Assembly (NCBI GenBank): GCA_030762935.1
Contig: CM060883.1
Coordinates: 46,244,501 to 46,308,500 of the forward strand
DNA from: Hymenopus coronatus
Taxonomy: Eukaryota > Arthropoda > Insecta > Mantodea > Hymenopodidae
Direction of reading: 5' to 3'
Length of the DNA: 64,000 bases
Shown: positions 57,179 to 64,000 of the stretch, one piece after another
How the letters are laid out: each line of letters opens with the position of its first letter
Position numbering within the stretch: the stretch's first letter is position 1
Made by a program: the position numbers and the translations under genes
The notes under the pieces: generated by a model
Told to the model about the DNA's origin: nothing
Seen by the model: only the letters and a program-made list of their open reading frames with translations
Database searches by the model: none

Positions 57179-57714
57179 AAGATAAAAGCATAATTATAAA
57201 AAATAAACCATAATATGGGTTGCTCTAAGAAGCTCCTGAAGCGCACAGTGCTGCTCAAACCTCTTGGACTGAATTTTGCTCTATATCTGTAATATAATTT
57301 ATTGACAGCCTTCAAGAGACGCAGTATAAGAGCAGGCAGGCAACTTGTGCGCATGTCTTGATGAACATCGAAAGTTTGCACGACTTTGTGAAAGGCTAAA
57401 CAATACCCAGCTTCTTCTCAATGCAGCACAACTTTAGCGGAGGTTATTACGTCACAATACCAAGAGTTCCTATTGTTCTAGGCGGGAGGGCGGGTGATCA
57501 AAGCCAGGTTAGTATTTACACGTTTTTGTGGTCATGGTCTCTGATATAACGTTACACTGTTGGTAATGCGATACTGCTGGCCAGCATTCTGTCAGTCCAG
57601 TCCCAGAATATAAACATTTAACAACCACAGACACTACAAGAAACAGAAAAGATGTATCTCCGTTTTAAGGGGACAGAGAAGTACTTTTTAGCGATGTCCA
57701 TTTTTTAACTTTTA
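57179..57714. other. unassigned, GC-richer segment
   Basis: About 535 bp. On the minus strand it holds CTCTTATACTGC followed by AATAAA about 30 bp on, a layout possible for an LTR R/U5 region, but no partner LTR or coding remnant was found. Confidence 0.25.
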
Positions 57715-58275
57715 TGCAAAAACGAAAAGTCGGTAAAATACCAAACTTTGTATTTAAGTTTAGTACCTTTCAGGAATGCAACACGAAGATTTTGAGCAAA
57801 TTCCCCCCAACCCAAACTATCCTTTACATGGATTTGTGATTTTCTCGAAAATGGCTCTAACGATTTTGATTAAAATATCATGTATTAATTATATTTACCT
57901 GACAAATAAAATGTATGTCTTGAATTTTCTGGGAGCAGCCTTTTAAGACTACTTTATTCTGGATCAATTTTACGGAATTTTGCATAACTGCTAAACCGTA
58001 AGAGATTGACAAAAACTTACCACACAAAAAATGTAGAGCACGTTAAAGCACACAATTTATGTTATACAATTTTTTTCTCGTGGAGTTGATCGTTTTTGAG
58101 ATATTCCTTGTATTTGGTTTCAGCTTTGAAAAACTTATATCTTTCTCATACAGGAATGTGTCTAACCCTGTCCATACAAACAAAGGAACTAGCTTTGGAC
58201 TATCACTTTAGCCTATGGTACTCCCTTATTTCGCTTCTGGTTACAAAAAAGCACGTAATAAGACTATTACTGTTA
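57715..58275 (+). mobile_element. HINE body, both ends missing
   Basis: Forward copy from CAAAAACGAAAAGTCGGTAA to ACTATTACTGTTAATTTCTC. It starts just past the microsatellite position and ends at a CT-rich microsatellite (58276-58326). Confidence 0.9.
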
Positions 58276-58326
58276 ATTTCTCCCTCTCTCTCTGTCTCGC
58301 TCTGTCTATCTGTCTCTCTCTCTCGT

Positions 58327-59600
58327 TCTGGTTTTAAATATATTGTATGTTTTTTCAAACGTTTATTATTTTAATATTGATCTTCTGCTGTTCTCCACGC
58401 CTGTGAGCGCGAGGTCTGTTTCCATAGTTACTGTACACATATTTTTCTCATACGCCCCGTGACATCAAAAGGAAACGAATGATATAGTGCAAGTCATAAC
58501 TCCAAGCAATAAATATTAGTTTTGTGTGAAAATTAACAACTCTGTCGGCAGGTGTTTCTATGACACTTACGCAAATTAAGTGGTAGATGTACACAACCCC
58601 CCCCCCACCTTTTTATTTATTTGCCAACTTGGCTGGGTGTAGCCTAAACCAAACAAAAAGGGGTGGAGGCAAAGCTACTTGCACTCTGTGGAATTAAAAA
58701 ACCTTTATCGCCGGCATTCAGCTCTTCTCTCAGCATAAAAACAATTGAACGTTCCTCGGCAAAATGGCGGATCATTAACAAGATGGCTTTTGCTGCCCAA
58801 AGTGAGGTGAAAGTACATTAACGAGCCTAAAATACAAGTTTACATTTGTACTAAAGGCCTATAATCTCATTTGTTCGTATTTAAAATCAAAATGGCATTA
58901 AAATTGGAAATGTGGGCTGTAGGTTTCCATTTGAATCCTCTACTGTGTTGGAAAATAAGTCCTGGGCTTTATCTCTTCGCTGCAGCTTCGGCTCCAAACA
59001 CGCATCCTACAACTCCATATGATTTACAGGCTACACCATTCTGATCATATCAAACTTTGCAGCTTTTATCTATACTAATATAGCTATAGAAAGAGAACAT
59101 TTTAGTCACATTTGCATTCTCCCAAATGCTCAAAGACCAGTCCCAGATGTATCGTCCCGTTGTTGGGAACAAACCCCAGACCATAGGGTAAGACAACACT
59201 GGACAATATGTTAAAATTAGGTCTCTGTTGACTCTAAATTAATAAAACGCTGACGTATCACAGCGAAGGATATTTAAGCTAACCGAATTGAGGAGTAATT
59301 TACATCGATGCCTCACATGGAACGTCTCCACGCCGTTCGTGGTCACGAATATTCTATGTCTTGTGAATAAGAAGGAACTTCATCACAAGCAAGGAATGCG
59401 ATTAGCTGAGGCATATATTAATTGACTGAACCGTAAGCTTTTAGTATAGAAGAAAGCGTTCAAGGCATGGGTAGTTATTTTATCCGGGGCTACCATAGCT
59501 AGCAGAAACCACTCCTTACCCAGCGCTATACGCCCCCAAGACGAGCGCTTTCCCACTGAATTACGTCACCCTTGTAACACCCGGCTCTTCCCCTACTTCA
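58327..59600. other. unassigned interval
   Basis: About 1.27 kb with no recognised repeat or coding domain, the largest apparently single-copy stretch of the window. It includes a C run at 58597-58606. Confidence 0.5.
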
Positions 59601-61700
59601 ATTTGCTAGAGGCGTCGAGTATAGTTACCGAGTTCTTCTATTCCTCCTCTCTTCTTCTCCGATACAATTTGACAAAGGCATCGAGTAACATTTCTCCACG
59701 AGATATAGTTTACCTCTCTTCTCCTCTCATACAATTTGATAGAAGGATCGAGAATCAGTGCCTTCTGAGTTTTATATTTCCTCTCTTCTTCCGATACAAT
59801 TCGGTAGCGACAACCAGCATCAATTCTCCGGGAGTTTTAATTTTCCCTCTCTACTTCTCCGATACAATTTGATAAAAGGATCGAGTATCAGTTCTTCGTG
59901 AATTCTTCCATTTCTTCTCTCTTCTTCTCCGATAAAATTTGATAAAAGGATCGAGTATCAGTTCTTCGTGGGTTCTTCTATTTCTCCTCTCTTCTCCTCC
60001 GACACAATTTGTTAAAGCATTGAGTATCAGTTCTCCGTGAGTTCTATTTCTCTTCCCTTATTCTCCGTTACAATTTGGTTGAAGGATCGAGTATCAGTTC
60101 TACGTGAGTTCTTGTATTTCTCCTCTCTTCTTATCCGATACAATTTGGTAGAAGTATCAAGTATCAGTTCTATGTGAGTTCTCGTATTTCTCCTCTCTTC
60201 ATCTCCAACACAATTTGGTAGAAGTATCAAGTATCAGTTCTACGTGAGTTCTTGTATTTCTCCTCTCTTCTTATCCGATACAATTTGGTAGAAGTACCAA
60301 GTATCAGTTCTATGTGAGTTCTCGTATTTCTCCTCTCTTCATCTCCAACACAATTTGGTATAAGTACCAAGTATCAGTTCTATCTGAGTTCTCGTATTTC
60401 TCCTCTCTTCATCTCCAACACAATTTGGTATAAGTACCAAGTATCAGTTCTATCTGAGTTCTCGTATTTCTCCTCTCTTCATCTCCAACACACTTTGGTA
60501 TAAGTACCAAGTATCAGTTCTATCTGAGTTCTTGTATTTCTCCTCTCTTCATCTCCAACACACTTTGGTATAAGTACCAAGTATCAGTTCTATGTGAGTT
60601 CTTGTATTTCTCCTCTCTTCATCTCCAACACACTTTGGTATAAGTACCAAGTATCAGTTCTATGTGAGTTCTTGTATTTCTCCTCTCTTCATCTCCAACA
60701 CACTTTGGTATAAGTACCAAGTATCAGTTCTATGTGAGTTCTTGTATTTCTCCTCTCTTCATCTCCAACACACTTTGGTATAAGTACCAAGTATCAGTTC
60801 TATCTGAGTTCTTGTATTTCTCCTCTCTTCATCTCCAACACACTTTGGTATAAGTACCAAGTATCAGTTCTATCTGAGTTCTTGTATTTCTCCTCTCTTC
60901 ATCTCCAACACACTTTGGTATAAGTACCAAGTATCAGTTCTATGTGAGTTCTTGTATTTCTCCTCTCTTCATCTCCAACACAATTTGGTAGAAGTACCAA
61001 GTATCAGTTCTATGTGAGTTCTTGTATTTCTCCTCTCTTCTTCTCCGATACTATTTGGTAGAAGTATCAAGTATCAGTTCTATAAGAGTTCTTGCATTTC
61101 TCCTCTCTTCATCTCCAACACAATTTGGTATAAGTACCAAGTATCAGTTCTATGTGAGTTCTTGTATTTCTCCTCTCTTCATCTCCAACACAATTTGGTA
61201 GAAGTATCAAGTATCAGTTCTACGTGAGTTCTTGTATTTCTCCTCTCTTCTTCTCCGATACTATTTGGTAGAAGTATCAAGTATCAGTTCTATCTGAGTT
61301 CTTGCATTTCTCCTCTCTTCTTCTCCAACACAATTTGGTAGAAGTATCAAGTATCAGTTCTATCTGAGTTCTTGCATTTCTCCTCTCTTCTTCTCCAACA
61401 CAATTTGGTAGAAGTATCAAGTATCAGTTCTATCTGAGTTCTTGCATTTCTCCTCTCTTCTTCTCCAACACAATTTGGTAGAAGTATCAAGTATCAGTTC
61501 TATCTGAGTTCTTGTATTTCTCCTCTCTTCTTCTCCGTTACAATTCGGTAGAAGTATCAAATTTCATTTCTCCGTGAGTTCTTGTGTTTCTCCTCTCTTC
61601 TTCGCCGATACAATTTGGTAAATGATCCAGTAACAATTCTCCGTTAATTTTTCTATTTCCCCTCTCTTCTTTTCCAATACTATTTGGTAGAAGGTTCAAG
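59600..61700. repeat. 70-bp minisatellite, about 30 units
   Basis: Tandem units of 70 bp. A central unit contains TATTTCTCCTCTCTTCATCT, CCAACACACTTTGGTATAAG and TACCAAGTATCAGTTCTATG. Units near 60.5-60.95 kb are nearly identical. Units at both edges diverge (TCGAGTATCAGTTC in place of CCAAGTATCAGTTC; CCGATACAATTTGGTAGAAG in place of CCAACACACTTTGGTATAAG). The length is not a multiple of three and the frames in it are artefacts. Confidence 0.95.
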
Positions 61701-61794
61701 TATCTGCTCTGTTTTATTCATGTTATGTTATAGGCTATTTGTCGTTCTCTTCCGTTTACCACGTAGTAAAACCAGGAATACAATGATTTATATA

Positions 61795-62005
61795 GGAAAT
61801 TTTTCCATGTAAGGGATAGTTTTGGTTGGGAGTATTTTGTTTTAAATCTTCATCAAAATCTTCAAGTTTGGTATTTTACCAACATTTCGTTTTTGAATGG
61901 GTACATGGGATTCTAAAACGTGTATTTGTGGTGAAATCTCGGTATCAAATTTTTGGAAGAGTGCAATATCTCCTCTACTTACGTACCATGTAGAGGAAGT
62001 ACAAA
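61795..62005 (-). mobile_element. HINE 5' part, divergent hairpin
   Basis: Reverse piece from TTTTTCCATGTAAGGGATAG to a 5' end CTCTACTTACGTACCATGTAG then AGGAAGTAC. The microsatellite is deleted (CATTTCGTTTTTGAATGGGT). The stem matches the divergent ends at 19501 and 41040. Confidence 0.75.
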
Positions 62006-62779
62006 AGTAAAACCTCCCTGGTTTAGTGATCTTTTTTTATATTTGGCTTCAAATTCAAACTCCTCACATTGAAGATGAATATTAGATGATCTTTTATCCT
62101 TAATAGAAGACTTTTAATGGCTTTCAGGCCAAAGGGAACTTTAAAATCTCCTAAATTGGGTTATTTCAGGGGATGGGCTCCTTTGATTTCGTTGAACATA
62201 CTTATCAACGAGAATTATTTATTCTTCAGCGAGCAGTATAGCTCGTAGCTACTTGTTCGCATTTGGCAGGCCAATTTCCGTTAGGCTAGTCACTCTGACC
62301 ATGATTTTTTCCTCGTTTCCCGCGTTGGTAGGTTGATTCCGGAGTAGGCCTCCTTCTACCACAAATTTCCTATCCATTATTTCCTTTCATCTGTTTCAGG
62401 GTTGTATGACTAGGTGACGTAGGTCTGTTTGTTGCAGCAGGGCGGTGAATGTGCACTTTGGTAAGAGTACTCTCTGGCACATGGCGTGGGAGCCCGGGAA
62501 TCCCCAGATTGTGGGTAACAGGAATATCTTCTAGGTGAGGATTGATGTTATGTTGGAATCTTTGGGATCCGTCCTTGATATAGCACAACGTAGTTTGGAT
62601 CTACTAGCCATTCGGGTCTTTCCTTCATTCGTTTCTTACAAAGGGCCTACTATGGCCTACATATGCTGCTCATTTTCGGTTACTGCACAACCAAAGATAT
62701 GACTACTCTTAAATCTATTACTACTTAACTTGAGTAAGTAGAGGAAATAAAACATTTTACCGACATATGTAATTATATA
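62006..62779. other. unassigned interval
   Basis: About 770 bp. A 72-codon minus-strand frame (62370-62588) is proline- and histidine-rich and shows no domain I can name. No repeat signature was found. Confidence 0.4.
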
Positions 62780-62781
62780 TA

Positions 62782-63407
62782 TAGGGTGTTAATGATGAAC
62801 TATACCGAAATATTGTCACAGAATATATAGATTACTTAAATAAGTAATTTGAGATAGGAGTCTTATGGCCTGTTTATTGAAATTTCGGAGCAACGGCTAT
62901 AAGTTTCTGAAGTGCCAGTATGCCACGTATCGTGGCACTTCGTCTGGAATGAAAAAAATAATAAAAAGCATTTCCTCTATGACAGGAATCGAACTCATGA
63001 CCTTTGGGATAGTAGCTTTCCGAGTTACGCATTAAGCCATCAGAGAAGTTAAAAAAAAACACCTCCAGTGTAGGCTACATAACCCAAGAACGTAGTTGAT
63101 GAATGCCCAGTGTCATATTGTCAAGTGGTTAGTTCGAGATTTTACAGATCTTTGCGACATTAAATCTTGAGAACGCTAGTAACAAGCTGCTAAAAATCGA
63201 CATTTCTATACTTGGGCAGCAGTTTTAAGGACATTTTAAGCCATATTTTCAATCTGCTTTGCTTTAACACCGACTTATCAGCACCTGATACCCACACGTT
63301 TAATGCTATGTAGCTGCGTTATGTTTATGCGGGGACCATGCATCGCCGATCTCAAATTACTTATATCAATCACGTGCACAATCTCGGTGTAGTTCATTAA
63401 CATCCTG
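62782..63407. mobile_element. 626-bp Tc1/mariner-type MITE
   Basis: Flanked by TA (62780-62781 and 63408-63409). Inverted ends of about 75 bp: left TAGGGTGTTAATGATGAACT, right (reversed) CAGGATGTTAATGAACTACA, both reaching TAAGTAATTTGAGAT. There is no transposase; the core includes a tRNA-like segment. Confidence 0.85.
62975..63049 (-). mobile_element. tRNA-like (SINE head) segment
   Basis: The minus strand reads CTCTGATGGCTTAATGCGTA (A-box region) and GAGTTCGATTCCTGTCATAG (B box plus end). The acceptor arm pairs only partly, so it is more likely a tRNA-derived SINE or pseudogene inside the MITE than a tRNA gene. Confidence 0.55.
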
Positions 63408-63418
63408 TATATATGTTT

Positions 63419-63474
63419 TAAGATACACTGACCCATAAACCACAAAAGAATATAAAATAAAATATTATTAACAT
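63419..63474 (-). pseudogene. nad4L: NUMT: start of mitochondrial nad4L
   Basis: With the invertebrate mitochondrial code, the minus strand from ATG at 63474 reads MLMMFYFMFFCGLWVSVS, the N-terminus of NADH dehydrogenase subunit 4L. It stops at the left junction of the insert, about ten bases from the MITE's TA. Confidence 0.8.
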
Positions 63475-63479
63475 TAAAT

Positions 63480-63542
63480 TTTTTAATAGTTTAATAATAA
63501 AACATTGGTCTTGTAAACCAAAATTAAGTCTTACTTTTAAAA
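63480..63542 (+). pseudogene. trnT: NUMT: mitochondrial tRNA-Thr
   Basis: Cloverleaf can be drawn: D stem GTTT/AAAC, anticodon stem TTGGT/ACCAA around the loop CTTGTAA (anticodon TGT), a short TAAG/CTTA T arm and an AT-only acceptor stem with one mismatch. Size and reduced T arm are those of an arthropod mitochondrial tRNA. Presumed non-functional in the nucleus. Confidence 0.85.
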
Positions 63543-63544
63543 CT

Positions 63545-63609
63545 TCAAAGGAAAGAAATTCTTATCATTAATTTCCAAAACTAATATTTTACTTTAAACT
63601 ACCCTTTGA
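63545..63609 (-). pseudogene. trnP: NUMT: mitochondrial tRNA-Pro
   Basis: Perfect acceptor stem TCAAAGG/CCTTTGA. Anticodon stem TTAGT/ATTAA around the loop TTTGGAA (anticodon TGG). Opposite strand to trnT and two bases away, as in most arthropod mitochondrial genomes. Confidence 0.88.
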
Positions 63610-63732
63610 TATTATATATAAGGGTTATTTTTATTTCTAAATCATCCTTTATCTATAGGATTAATTCTATTTTTATAAGCAATCTGCATATATTTAATTA
63701 GAGGCTATATATCTTTAAGATTGTGATTCTTG
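63610..63732 (+). pseudogene. nad6: NUMT: start of mitochondrial nad6
   Basis: With the mitochondrial code, 63625-63732 reads LFLFLNHPLSMGLILFL, a stop, then AICMYLISGYMSLSLWFL, the N-terminal part of NADH dehydrogenase subunit 6 with its conserved NHPLSMGL. There are in-frame TAA codons at 63619 and 63676 and another after WFL, so the copy has decayed. Similarity fades near 63735. Confidence 0.85.
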
Positions 63733-63735
63733 TAA

Positions 63736-64000
63736 CCACAAAAAATAATAATTTCTTATGAAGGAAGATTAGCACTTATTATCTTTCATTTTCAGTTGGT
63801 ACCTTCTGACAGTGTTGCAAGTTTTCCCACTCTGCAGTGTCACTTTACCAATATCATTTAGTTCAAACTTTTGCTGTAACATCACTAATGCGATCTGCTT
63901 CTAACATGCACTATTACTTTCATAGAAACGTAGCGGCGCAATGAAACGCACACAATGTTGCTTTTCCTTCTGTCTATTAGAGTCATTAGGGAGAGGAATA
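63736..64000. other. unassigned, right edge
   Basis: No mitochondrial or transposon similarity recognised after the insert. Confidence 0.4.

Noticed and set aside
59600..61700. CRISPR array or coding repeat
   Set aside because: Contiguous 70-bp units without spacers; the period is not a multiple of three.
62370..62588. Conserved proline/histidine-rich peptide
   Set aside because: Single short frame without recognisable domain, splice context or repeat in the window.

Overview
This window looks like nuclear, non-coding DNA of an arthropod, probably an insect or a close relative. It is AT-rich and full of degenerate transposons. Near the right end it carries a mitochondrial insert in the ancestral arthropod order nad4L(-)-trnT(+)-trnP(-)-nad6(+). 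No open reading frame looks like a host gene. The long frames are translations of tandem repeats, CA/GT microsatellites or broken transposases, so the window is best read as a record of nested transposon insertions.

The dominant component is one non-autonomous repeat family of about 870 bp, called 'the HINE family' here. It occurs as roughly 55 full or partial copies on both strands, about 35 kb (around half the window) by hand tally. Its architecture matches DINE-1/Helentron-associated elements (HINEs, rolling-circle Helitron relatives). It has a 5' end ACTTTCTCTACA within a 5' hairpin built on the palindrome ACTATGTACATAGT, then a conserved block with TTCGATACCGAGATTTCACC, a variable GT/CA microsatellite, and a long AT-rich body. 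It ends with the inverted subterminal repeat TGTAGAGAAAGT, a 3' hairpin ATGTG-AATGGAA-CACAT and the end CAGA, in T-tract targets. The strand given for each copy runs from ACTTTCTC to CACATCAGA. Copies insert into one another, stack in tandem at T tracts, and form composites in which an inner copy is joined to the 3' part of an outer one.

Layout. 0-3.3 kb: HINEs, including a 60-bp tandem amplification of the 3' end. 3.3-8.4 kb: an eroded mariner, a TAA microsatellite, an inverted pair of tRNA-derived SINEs and a SINE with a tandemly multiplied tail. 8.5-18.97 kb: nested HINEs, a 439-bp MITE and a mariner deletion derivative with about 215-bp inverted arms. 19-20.2 kb: a SINE cluster. 20.2-59 kb: HINEs broken by mariner relics, a Tc1/mariner deletion derivative (26.6-27.3 kb), a small MITE (36.2 kb), SINEs and a duplicated block (25.3 and 46.9 kb). 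59.6-61.7 kb: a 70-bp minisatellite. 62.8-63.4 kb: a TA-flanked MITE. 63.42-63.74 kb: the mitochondrial insert.

Nothing here looks like a working pathway. The elements related by function are parasites of absent machinery: HINEs need a Helentron Rep/helicase, MITEs and mariner relics need an intact DDE transposase, and SINEs need a LINE reverse transcriptase. No intact copy of any of these enzymes is present.
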